A DNA stretch of 7,367 nt, taken from NCBI GenBank assembly GCA_021792115.1, contig JAJYVI010000044.1, positions 1-7,367 of the forward strand, given 5' to 3'. This DNA comes from Microcaldota archaeon. GTDB lineage: Archaea; Micrarchaeota; Micrarchaeia; Micrarchaeales; Micrarchaeaceae. The notes beneath the pieces were generated by a model. That model made no database searches, was not told the origin of the DNA, and saw nothing but the letters and a program-made list of their open reading frames with translations. The number at the start of each line of letters is the position of its first letter. Positions within the stretch are counted from its first letter, which is position 1. Below, piece by piece: positions 1 through 6,313 of this stretch. Position numbers and translations under genes: made by a program.

Positions 1-336
1 ATTTACCTGGTTAATAAAAAAAATTATGAAGAAAAATGAAAAAATTATTAAAATAATAAATAAAAATAAGAAGTAATTCCAAATCTGATTTTTTTTAAGT
101 ATTTTATGCAGCAATGCCCTTTTTTTATTTAATCTATCAATTTCCCAATCTTTGTAGTTATTAAGTAAATTTGCACAAATATCTCCAACTATCAAAGCAG
201 ATATTATTAAGATAATAGCAATAATATTTTTATAGCCAGCTAAAACAAAGCCCAAAATAAGAGCAGGCAATATTATTAAAAGAGGCGGTAAATATAACAA
301 ATCATTAATAAATATCAATTTCTGCTTTAAATTCAT
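1..336 (-). CDS. UbiA-family prenyltransferase, N-terminal fragment (runs off left edge)
   Basis: The open frame from ATG at 336 reads without a stop to the window edge (112 codons), so only the N-terminal part is visible. UbiA enzymes are integral membrane proteins that transfer a polyprenyl chain to an acceptor; in archaea they serve lipid, quinone or heme pathways, and which one cannot be told here. What is seen: hydrophobic helices at about residues 17-34, 37-56 and 86-109, and between the first two and the third the sequence NNYKDWEIDRLNKKR at about 59-73. This matches the family's first Asp-rich, Mg-prenyl-diphosphate-binding motif NDxxDxxxD, followed by the usual DR.N.. segment. The second motif position is Asn instead of Asp. 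An in-frame ATG at 369 would overlap the stop of the upstream Yip1-like gene by 10 bases and add 11 residues; the 336 start leaves a 23-base gap. It is the last visible gene of the minus-strand cluster. Confidence 0.75.
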   Translation of the reverse strand, partial: MNLKQKLIFINDLLYLPPLLIILPALILGFVLAGYKNIIAIILIISALIVGDICANLLNNYKDWEIDRLNKKRALLHKILKKNQIWNYFLFLFIILIIFSFFFIIFFINQVN

Positions 337-359
337 TAAATCACAAAGGTTTATAAAAA

Positions 360-1022
360 TTAGAACCATAAAAGGAGAAAATGAGTCAAACTGGATGTAG
401 TTAACAAATTTAAAAATAAATAGATTGCATAAAGAGCCGCTATAAGTGCAATTAGAGAAAGAATGTTTGCAAAAGATTTTATTTCATGTAACTTAATCAA
501 AGAAACTGCAAATACAATTGTTGACCAAAATAAAATTATAAGATCTAGTTTATTGTATATAAACTGATTTATACGTAAAAAAGGCATTACCCATCTTAAT
601 ATAATAGCATTTGCAGCAGCATAAACTGCTGCTGTGGATGTTGCTTTAATATTATTTTTAAATGCTTTGAATATAAATTTCCCAAAAAAATGGAAATAAA
701 GAGTATTAACAATAGCACTAAGAGGAAAAAAGGCAAGAACAAACATAAAAGAAATGAAAATTTTAGATAGGATAGAGTAGGTATTATTAAATCCAAAGAG
801 CTTCAAAAAAGAAATTGGTGTTGGAATAACTAAATGATTTGTAGCAAAACTAACTAAAAGATATATAGGTATAAATATTATAGCAAGTTGCAAATAATAA
901 ATAATAGAATGAGTAAAACTCATACGTTTTTTAGATATTTTTAATCTAAATGTTATCTTTAACTGCTTTTTAACAGCACTAATAATAAATATGATATCCC
1001 CTCTTATTGAGTTTGAAAACAC
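360..1022 (-). CDS. Yip1-like five-helix membrane protein
   Basis: A 220 aa, very hydrophobic protein with about five membrane segments (roughly residues 37-60, 84-112, 130-149, 160-177 and 184-206). The layout fits the Yip1 domain family: an N-terminal amphipathic stretch ending in a yyL helix, a helix ending in a cytoplasmic KAFKNN.KAT segment, and a diagnostic late segment FWSTIVFAVSLIKLHEIKSF followed by the last helix. In prokaryotes these proteins have no assigned biochemical function; eukaryotic Yip1 proteins act in membrane trafficking with Rab GTPases, which should not be transferred to this gene. The ATG at 1022 lies inside the end of the preceding gene (19-base overlap), suggesting translational coupling. 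A later Met at residue 34 is possible, but the longer start keeps the N-terminal stretch typical of the family. The coding sequence is AT-rich and rich in Ile, Leu and Phe. Confidence 0.68.
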   Translation of the reverse strand: MFSNSIRGDIIFIISAVKKQLKITFRLKISKKRMSFTHSIIYYLQLAIIFIPIYLLVSFATNHLVIPTPISFLKLFGFNNTYSILSKIFISFMFVLAFFPLSAIVNTLYFHFFGKFIFKAFKNNIKATSTAAVYAAANAIILRWVMPFLRINQFIYNKLDLIILFWSTIVFAVSLIKLHEIKSFANILSLIALIAALYAIYLFLNLLTTSSLTHFLLLWF

Positions 1023-1663
1023 ATTTTAATTGCAGATATCAATATTGTAATAGGAGGACTAGACATATTTACTTTTGTATATTGAGATAATGATGCAGAG
1101 CATACTTTAGATCCATTTATACTAGTTATAGAATAATAATTAGAAACATTGCTAATACGTTGGTTAATACCAAACATATTCTGAGGGAGATTGTTTATTA
1201 CACTAATATTTTTTGAAAATGCAACACTCTTTGAAATATTAGAATATGTTGCAGATTTTGAATTATTAAAATATAATTTTGCTTGTTGAGTGCTGTTAAA
1301 TATAAATTGAACAATATTAATTACATAATTCCCATTTACATAAAATAGATTATATCCTTTGTATTGAGGTATTGTAAAGTTGCCTATTTTTCTATTTTGA
1401 GTATTACTTAATGTGAAACTTGATAATAAAGAAAAATTAGAATTATTTAATTTTTTGGGAAATAAATTATTTATTATAGAATTATTTGAAATTGCAGAAA
1501 TAGGTATATTCGTTGATCTTTTAGACAAATTCTGTTGCTGATGAGTTAATTGTATTTGGTGTTGAATCTCTAAAGAATGATAAATTAAGATAGCCCCTAA
1601 TATTATAACAACAACAACTAAAATAGATAATAATAGTATTTTATTTATTTTTATTTTTTTCAT
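1004..1663 (-). CDS. Single-pass secreted/surface protein, sequon-rich, unknown function
   Basis: I do not recognise a family. The 219 aa product starts with a Lys-rich n-region and one strong hydrophobic segment (about residues 9-29), best read as an uncleaved signal anchor, because no clear cleavage site or lipobox follows. The rest is polar and rich in Asn, Ser and Ile, with about a dozen N-x-S/T sequons (for example NNS, NFT, NST, NIS, NVS, NGS, NMS), as expected of an exported archaeal glycoprotein. Two cysteines only, at about 188 and 215, could form one disulfide. A segment at about 123-140 (QQAKLYFNNSKSATYSN) looks like a helix in a small alpha/beta domain. The ATG at 1663 is 18 bases after the stop of the large surface protein, and its end overlaps the Yip1-like gene, so co-expression with that protein is likely; a partnership at the cell surface is inference. 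Confidence 0.7.
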   Translation of the reverse strand: MKKIKINKILLLSILVVVVIILGAILIYHSLEIQHQIQLTHQQQNLSKRSTNIPISAISNNSIINNLFPKKLNNSNFSLLSSFTLSNTQNRKIGNFTIPQYKGYNLFYVNGNYVINIVQFIFNSTQQAKLYFNNSKSATYSNISKSVAFSKNISVINNLPQNMFGINQRISNVSNYYSITSINGSKVCSASLSQYTKVNMSSPPITILISAIKMCFQTQ

Positions 1664-1681
1664 AAAAATCAGCCATTAACT

Positions 1682-4090
1682 TTAATTACCAAACCATGGT
1701 CCCCATTGGCATTGCAATGGAGGTGAACCTGTTGCTGGATTATAAGATGTTGAATATCTATCACCAATACTGCATGTGAAAAATGAATAAGAATCAGATG
1801 CACATGCTTGTATCTGACTTGAAGAGCAACTTTCATTAATATTATTTGAATAATATCCTGGTGCATAATGCATACTATAAGAAGTTTCTTGACCTTCACA
1901 ACCTCCATTGCACCCTGGCATTTGCGTATATTCAAGTTGGCTATCAACTCTTGAAAATCCAAAATTAGTCCCATTATTAAGCCAGATTGTACCGCCTGCA
2001 AGATCTGAAGCAGGAATCTGCATCAAAGTATTCTGATAAGGTCCATAAGCACCACCTGCCCAGTTCGGACCAAAACAGCCCCAGCATCCAGTGTTAGCAT
2101 AACCATTAGCATATGTTATCTGAGAATTTAAAGAGACTGTTGCTATTCCAGTATAAGAATTTACGCTGATTACAGTATATGAGCCCCAAAAATACCCAAG
2201 TTCAGTTTGTATATTGTATCCTACAAGCACTTTGGTAGTATTACAAACATAATAATATCCACAGTTCCCCCATTGATTACAGGACCATTGATTACTGCAA
2301 GTAGTTACATTTTTATATACTGGTGTCTGCACAGTTATTGGCATAGAATACATGAACACACCATTGGGTGATCCTGGATATCCTGCAAAACTTGTATTAT
2401 ATAGATCTCTTTGAGAAGGACCTCCACCATAATAAATTGCTCCACTACTGTATCTACTCCAAACATTCCCCATATAACAAGCATAACATAGATTTTGCAG
2501 ATAAGACGTAGGTACAACAAAAACCTGCCCTGCATACCATGAAGGATAACCTTCAAGTATTATTACAGAATAAGATGTACCTCCACTTATATAATTATAA
2601 AGTGTTCTAAATTGGGAAGTCCCACCATAATCCCAGCCCCATGCCCACCAGTTGCAGCAGCCATTACTTCTCCAGGCTGCGCTTATTTGACTTGACCAAT
2701 AGCCTGAAAATATTAAAGTAGCCTGCCCTGTAATCGTAAAACTTGCGCTCCTGCTTGCTGCTGTATAGTTCTGATTTCCATTTGTCTGTAAATTAATGTT
2801 ATATGTCCCTGCTGAAGCTGATGTTGTATAGGATGCTGAAGTATATGTTGATCCTACATTTCCACCATTCACATAAAGCGCTGCAAGCGCCTGATTTCCA
2901 AGAGTGCCTATTCCATAATTAATTGTCCCGCCGCTTCCTGTGTATTGGAAATTGCTTGGAGAATTAAGGCTTAGCTGTGGTGTTGCCTTTTGTATTGTCA
3001 GCACAGAAGATGATGAATACTCATTTGTCTGCACTTCGTATACTTTTACAGAATATGTTGCATTTGCAAGGCATGTCTGCATTGTCATTGCGCTGCATAT
3101 CGTGTACGATGCAGTGCCTGTTCCAGATGCAACGACTTTGTTGTTTATAAGAATTTCAACAGTGTCAGAGCCGAGCTGGGCTGTCGCTGTAAGCGTATGC
3201 TGCGTGCCGTATGTGAATACTTCGTTTGGCAGTGGCGCTGGCGGAGGCACAACCTGAACAAAGTCAGCAGGAGAAAGCGCATACTGGTTGTAGTTGTCAG
3301 AAACACTGTAGCAGTAATATGCTGATGATGTTGGTGAGATTGTTATTTGGCTGACATTGCCTGCATATAATGAATCCTTTGTACAGTTGCTGCTGCTGCC
3401 AGAAAACCATGCAAATGTATATGGTGTAATTCCTCCGTATGCATCCTCATGCAGTGTTACTGACTGCCCTATGCCTATTACAGGATTCTGCGGGGTCGGC
3501 ATTCCTGCAGTGAGTGCAACGAACTCTGCGAAATCCCCTCCAAAGCTCAGGTATGTATAACCTGACTGCGAGTATGAATTTGATGATACGCATTTTTCCC
3601 CGCTCGTACAGATATTGTATGAAATTTGGTATGTTGCTGAAATCTTCTGACCCTGCCTTGGCACGAGCTGCTTCGGGATCTTTACAATGCAGAATGTCTG
3701 TCCTGCATAGGGCACAAGAGTGTTCATAGGATAGCAGTTGCCATAAAATGTGTTAGTCCCGTTTTTGCCTATTCCTGTGAGCGTTACGTTTATTGAATTT
3801 GCTCCAAACTGAAGATAGGTCAATGATGAATATCCAAGATAATTGTTAAGCTTTGCTGCAAATAAGATATTTGTTGAATTTGTAGTGATTATGTCCTGAA
3901 GGCAGGTTATCTGTGATGTAAGGAAGCATTGATTCAGCAAGTAATTCACAGGCGATTTCTGTGAAATGAAAAAAAGGAGCACTGCAATAAGCATTGCAAG
4001 CACAAGAAAAGTCCAAGAATAAGTAGATAGGAACTCAACAGCGGACTGCTGCTTGTTTTTTTGAACTTTTGGCAGTTTTATGTTTTTCAT
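1682..4090 (-). CDS. Large pilin-like surface protein with Ig-like domains and Cys/Trp-rich C-terminal region
   Basis: The product is 802 aa from the ATG at 4090; an in-frame ATG at 4126 would add 12 residues. I chose 4090 because it gives the short Lys-rich n-region of archaeal class III signals, with a purine-rich AAAGGATGG upstream. Seen, in order: KNKQQSAVEFLSTYSWTF (about 12-29), resembling the pilin-type KGQSAMEYLMTYGW consensus but with Gln where Gly normally precedes the cut; a membrane helix (26-42); a pilin-like beta region with Cys 55/63 and further Cys (43-188); an Ig/PKD-like domain with GGITPYTFAW (193-280); two more Ig-like repeats (291-368 and 369-455), the last ending NYTAASRSASFTI; and a C-terminal region (456-802) rich in Gly, Tyr, Trp, with 16 Cys mostly in close pairs. 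Within it, Cys 598, 604, 610 and 616 are evenly spaced by six around W.CNQWGNC, recalling a thrombospondin-1-like motif. The likely role is an exported, membrane-anchored adhesin or appendage component; the function is inferred. First gene of the minus-strand cluster. Confidence 0.8.
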   Translation of the reverse strand: MKNIKLPKVQKNKQQSAVEFLSTYSWTFLVLAMLIAVLLFFISQKSPVNYLLNQCFLTSQITCLQDIITTNSTNILFAAKLNNYLGYSSLTYLQFGANSINVTLTGIGKNGTNTFYGNCYPMNTLVPYAGQTFCIVKIPKQLVPRQGQKISATYQISYNICTSGEKCVSSNSYSQSGYTYLSFGGDFAEFVALTAGMPTPQNPVIGIGQSVTLHEDAYGGITPYTFAWFSGSSSNCTKDSLYAGNVSQITISPTSSAYYCYSVSDNYNQYALSPADFVQVVPPPAPLPNEVFTYGTQHTLTATAQLGSDTVEILINNKVVASGTGTASYTICSAMTMQTCLANATYSVKVYEVQTNEYSSSSVLTIQKATPQLSLNSPSNFQYTGSGGTINYGIGTLGNQALAALYVNGGNVGSTYTSASYTTSASAGTYNINLQTNGNQNYTAASRSASFTITGQATLIFSGYWSSQISAAWRSNGCCNWWAWGWDYGGTSQFRTLYNYISGGTSYSVIILEGYPSWYAGQVFVVPTSYLQNLCYACYMGNVWSRYSSGAIYYGGGPSQRDLYNTSFAGYPGSPNGVFMYSMPITVQTPVYKNVTTCSNQWSCNQWGNCGYYYVCNTTKVLVGYNIQTELGYFWGSYTVISVNSYTGIATVSLNSQITYANGYANTGCWGCFGPNWAGGAYGPYQNTLMQIPASDLAGGTIWLNNGTNFGFSRVDSQLEYTQMPGCNGGCEGQETSYSMHYAPGYYSNNINESCSSSQIQACASDSYSFFTCSIGDRYSTSYNPATGSPPLQCQWGPWFGN

Positions 4091-4139
4091 TAAATTCCAT
4101 CCTTTTAATATAGTATTATTTAACATTTAACTGAATTCT

Positions 4140-4152
4140 CTATTGTATATCC
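4140..4152 (-). promoter_or_regulatory. Candidate TATA element for the surface-protein cluster
   Basis: On the minus strand the sequence GGATATACAATAG lies so that a start about 26 bases downstream would fall near 4120, giving a leader of about 30 bases before the ATG at 4090. In an AT-rich genome such boxes occur by chance, and the palindromic box at 4173-4184 is an alternative with a longer leader. Confidence 0.3.
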
Positions 4153-4172
4153 TTATTAGATATTAAATTAAA

Positions 4173-4184
4173 ACTATAAATAGT
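4173..4184. promoter_or_regulatory. Palindromic TATA-like box between divergent genes
   Basis: ACTATAAATAGT has 5-base inverted arms around a central AA, so it reads as a TATA-like element in both directions. It sits in the 165-base gap between the minus-strand surface cluster and the plus-strand KH gene. Predicted starts about 26 bases away would be near 4205 (+) and 4152 (-). A second plus-strand candidate, TTTTAAATAA at 4199-4208, is closer to the KH start. No Shine-Dalgarno-like sequence precedes the KH start. Confidence 0.35.
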
Positions 4185-4255
4185 ATTTAGGCAATTAATT
4201 TTAAATAATGTTACAATAATTAATAAGACTAATCAACAACAATAAAAATTTGATA

Positions 4256-4792
4256 ATGAATTGCATGCAGGAAATAAACATTTCATATAAAAAATTATAT
4301 GAGTTCAAAAAAAAGGAGATGGGCAGCATCCTTGAAAAGGATTATGGATGCAAAATAGATATTAATGAGAATCTTATCTATATTTCTGCAGACCCCTATA
4401 ACGAATTTCTTGTAAAAAATATTATACTTGCATTCAGCAGGGGATTTGATCTAAATACTGCAAAGCTCCTTGAAAATGAAAACTTTTATTTTTCACAGAT
4501 AAATATAAAGCAGGCATTTGGAAGCAAAAAAAGACTGATGCAGGTAAAAGCGCGGATAATAGGCAAGGACGGAAAAGCAAAGAATTACATTGAAAGAATT
4601 ACAGGAGTTAAAATGTGCGTATATGGCAATACTGTCTCATTTATAGGAAATACTGACCAAATAGAGGAAGCAGAAATCGCTGTAAATAATATAATGAATG
4701 GATTCAATCATGGCTCAGCATATGCAAAAATGCAGAAGCAACATAGAAAAAATTTATTTGAAAAAAAATCACATTATCAAAGTGCAGTATAA
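4256..4792 (+). CDS. Pno1/Dim2-like KH-domain RNA-binding protein
   Basis: A 178 aa protein from the ATG at 4256; a TTG at 4250 and an ATG at 4265 are alternatives. Archaeal relatives of eukaryotic Pno1/Dim2 carry two KH folds and bind near the 3' end of 16S rRNA in small-subunit maturation. The second KH domain is intact here (about residues 96-150): VKARIIGKDGKAKNYIERIT with the GxxG loop as GKDG, then VYGNTVSFIGNTDQIEEAE and the family tail NNIMNGFNHGSAYAKM. The linker AFSRGFDLNTAKLLEN (about 59-74) is also typical of this family. The first KH domain is reduced: the expected GxxG loop is replaced by FKKKEMGSILEKDYG near residues 17-31, so this half probably no longer grips RNA. The gene ends 67 bases before tRNA-Gly on the same strand, and no strong terminator separates them. 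Confidence 0.85.
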   Translation: MNCMQEINISYKKLYEFKKKEMGSILEKDYGCKIDINENLIYISADPYNEFLVKNIILAFSRGFDLNTAKLLENENFYFSQINIKQAFGSKKRLMQVKARIIGKDGKAKNYIERITGVKMCVYGNTVSFIGNTDQIEEAEIAVNNIMNGFNHGSAYAKMQKQHRKNLFEKKSHYQSAV

Positions 4793-4822
4793 ATAAACTG
4801 CTTAATTCAATAAATGGAAATG

Positions 4823-4837
4823 CTTAAAAATTTTAAG
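4823..4837 (+). promoter_or_regulatory. Candidate tRNA promoter (TATA-like palindrome)
   Basis: CTTAAAAATTTTAAG is a perfect inverted repeat of seven bases around one A. It lies about 30 bases before the tRNA 5' end, the usual distance for an archaeal TATA element in front of a tRNA gene, and resembles the TTTAAA-type box common there. Transcription would start close to the mature 5' end at 4860. Confidence 0.45.
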
Positions 4838-4859
4838 AAGGCATATTAAAGAATACTGC

Positions 4860-4973
4860 GCGAGCGTAGTCTAGTCTGGTAGGACTTTGGCCTTCCATTA
4901 AGCTTCTTAATAAATATAAAATTTATCAGGAAGAAGAAAGTCAACAACCCGGGTTCAAATCCCGGCACTCGCA
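4860..4973 (+). tRNA. tRNA-Gly (anticodon UCC), intron-containing
   Basis: Exon 1 is 4860-4897 and exon 2 is 4939-4973; the spliced product is 73 nt with discriminator A and no encoded CCA. Acceptor arm GCGAGCG/CACTCGC pairs at six of seven positions, with one C6-A67 mismatch. The D arm is GTCT/GGAC with loop AGTCTGGTA (G18, G19 present); G15 and C48 can form the Levitt pair. The anticodon stem TTGGC/GTCAA has one G-T pair and closes a seven-base loop CTTCCAA, giving anticodon UCC. The variable loop is CAAC and the T arm is CCGGG-TTCAAAT-CCCGG. Discriminator A and C35-C36 agree with archaeal glycine identity. The gene is interrupted after position 37, the canonical archaeal site. Confidence 0.9.
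4898..4938 (+). other. tRNA intron (41 nt) with relaxed bulge-helix-bulge fold
   Basis: The four bases CTTC (4892-4895, tRNA positions 32-35) pair with GAAG (4933-4936) as the central helix. The 3' bulge is AAA (4937-4939), with cleavage after its second base, as in the canonical motif. The 5' side is CAT (4896-4898), also cut after its second base, but the intron helix that should follow immediately starts only at 4904 (TTCTT with AGGAA at 4928-4932), leaving an eight-base bulge. The intron continues as ATAAAT/ATTTAT (4910-4915/4921-4926) closed by a five-base loop. The exact cut sites give a normal seven-base anticodon loop. A relaxed site of this type is usually cut by the broader-specificity archaeal splicing endonucleases; that last point is inference for this organism. 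Confidence 0.8.
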
Positions 4974-4977
4974 AGCT

Positions 4978-5003
4978 GTTTATCTATCTTATTTTGTTTA
5001 TTA
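4978..5003 (+). terminator. T-rich tract downstream of tRNA-Gly
   Basis: Just after the tRNA 3' end the plus strand becomes strongly T-rich (TTTATCTATCTTATTTTG and on). Archaeal RNA polymerase terminates at oligo-T stretches without needing a hairpin, so this is a reasonable end for the tRNA transcript. No single long T run is present, so the site may be diffuse. Confidence 0.4.
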
Positions 5004-5025
5004 CTTGCCATTAGAAGTTATAATA

Positions 5026-5055
5026 TGCAGGCATACTGCAATGTTACAAGCCTGC
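5026..5055 (+). repeat. Small inverted repeats between tRNA-Gly and the convergent gene
   Basis: GCAGGC (5027-5032) and GCCTGC (5050-5055) can form a six-pair stem, followed by TTTT; alternatively TGCAG/CTGCA (5026-5030/5036-5040) forms a short hairpin inside the same stretch. The two folds exclude each other. The element lies in the gap between the plus-strand tRNA and the end of the minus-strand gene at 5159 and may act as a transcript end. The rest of 4974-5158 is AT-rich with nothing else recognisable. Confidence 0.35.
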
Positions 5056-5158
5056 TTTTGATATTTAACTTTCATAATTTAGATTTTGACAAAGGCAATT
5101 GTATAATGCTCTTGTTAAAATTACTACCATGCTTGTTTTCAGTATGTTGCATATTATA

Positions 5159-6265
5159 TTATTTAAATAGATAGAGCAGTTCTATAATTACCTCTAGTAT
5201 TATAAGGAATATTATTATGTATTCAAGGAAATCTTCATGCCTTGATGCAATCATATCGTCAACAAACTTTCTTTCATTGTCTATTGCTTCCATGTCCTTT
5301 TCAAGCACTGTCTCTATATTAGACAGCTTGAACACATCATAAAAAAGGCCGTAAAGCCTTGACAGATACCATTCCCCATACCCATAGGCAGTGTCCTCTA
5401 CATTATTAAGTATCATTTTTGATGTATCATATGACCTTCCGAGTGACTGATCCAATTTTTTAAGCTTTTTGCTTTTTAACAATGATAATCTTTCCTTGCT
5501 AAGCCTCTCAATTTCTTTATTCGTATTTTTAAGCTTTTCAACAAGCTGTTTGTGCTGCAGCCTAGCCTCAAGCAACTCGAGATTTGCAATCTCTGCTATC
5601 AACAGCTCATGCTCGAACACATAGCCCCTGTCAATCATTACAGCACTTTCCCAGCCCACAAAAAATATGTTGGAAGTGTCATATGTTATGTTCTTCCTTA
5701 ACACTGACGCCACATATCCCTTTTCCAGCGTGGACGTCTTTTCTTCATCGATAAGTAAGCCTGCTATAAGTTTTTTTGAATCGCGTAGCACTGCACTCTT
5801 GTCCGCGTCTATATAGTAGAATCTGTATCTTTCGCTGAGGCTGCTTTCCTTTATTTGGGAAATCTTACTTAGAGCAGTAAGTACTCTTCGCTTTGCCCTT
5901 GCTGCAGCCGCATTCACAAATTCATTGAGCCTTTTGCTGAATGTCAGCCTTGCAAGCTGCTCATAGCTTCCAGAGAATGCATGCCTTATCCTTATTGAAA
6001 ACGCACCAAACCCGTAAATAGAAACTTGCACCTTGAAAGGGTATTTTATATTATCAATAACTGCTGTTTCATCTCTTAGATTGAAGATTAAAGGAATATT
6101 GAATGTTGCAATCTCTTCAGGTCCTGGTTTGCGATATTCGTACTTTGAAAAATCTTCTTGATTTTTTAGAATGCCATTGAGCTGCTCGGTTTCGAATGTA
6201 GAACCTGCATCATACATGAACAAAAAGACAATTTCATTGTTTACAGGAGCATTATTTACAGGCAT
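5159..6265 (-). CDS. RMD1/DUF155-like protein with C-terminal membrane anchor
   Basis: The product is 368 aa from the ATG at 6265; a GTG at 6274 would add three residues. There is no signal peptide. The N-terminal part (about 1-210) looks like a soluble alpha/beta domain, with IYGFGAFSIRI near 83-93. A long charged helical region, probably coiled coil, covers about 220-275 (HELLIAEIANLELLEARLQ onward). The C-terminus has LEKDMEAIDNERKFVDDM, then HEDFLEYIIIFLIILEVII and ends in the membrane. This tail closely resembles the end of eukaryotic mitochondrial RMD1/RMD8 and bacterial DUF155 proteins, where a coiled region is followed by H.e.LE.iii.Li.iEv. Those proteins are membrane anchored and poorly understood; yeast RMD1 is linked to mitochondria and meiotic division. 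The N-terminal half matches less clearly, so a distant or different family with the same tail is possible. It is monocistronic as far as can be seen. Confidence 0.6.
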   Translation of the reverse strand: MPVNNAPVNNEIVFLFMYDAGSTFETEQLNGILKNQEDFSKYEYRKPGPEEIATFNIPLIFNLRDETAVIDNIKYPFKVQVSIYGFGAFSIRIRHAFSGSYEQLARLTFSKRLNEFVNAAAARAKRRVLTALSKISQIKESSLSERYRFYYIDADKSAVLRDSKKLIAGLLIDEEKTSTLEKGYVASVLRKNITYDTSNIFFVGWESAVMIDRGYVFEHELLIAEIANLELLEARLQHKQLVEKLKNTNKEIERLSKERLSLLKSKKLKKLDQSLGRSYDTSKMILNNVEDTAYGYGEWYLSRLYGLFYDVFKLSNIETVLEKDMEAIDNERKFVDDMIASRHEDFLEYIIIFLIILEVIIELLYLFK

Positions 6266-6313
6266 GCTATTCACACTACGATAGACAGAAGATATTAATT
6301 AGCTGTATTTAGG

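Noticed and set aside
596..796. Hydrophobic 66-codon minus-strand frame inside the Yip1-like gene
   Set aside because: It is a shifted reading of an AT-rich, hydrophobic coding stretch; the Yip1-like frame explains the region.
1669..2556. Minus-strand frames of 110 and 73 codons in another frame of the large gene
   Set aside because: They are alternate-frame readings of its Gly/Tyr-rich C-terminal region with no coherent protein character. The sense frame is supported by signal, domains and sequons.
3008..3017. GATGATGAA resembling a box C of a C/D guide RNA on the plus strand
   Set aside because: No box D, C' or D' lies at suitable spacing, and the site is inside the coding region of the large gene.
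2940..3257. Open plus-strand frame of about 105 codons opposite the large surface-protein gene
   Set aside because: It lies wholly antisense to a well-supported gene in its GC-richer, stop-poor part; it has no domain, no start context, and a Cys/Val-rich composition typical of an antisense shadow.
3357..3729. Two further overlapping plus-strand frames (67 and 71 codons)
   Set aside because: They are also antisense to the large gene, overlap each other in different frames, and have no recognisable features.
5129..5170. Very short plus-strand open frame (about 13 codons) before the convergent gene end
   Set aside because: Too short, with no ribosome site, and it overlaps the 3' end of the minus-strand gene.
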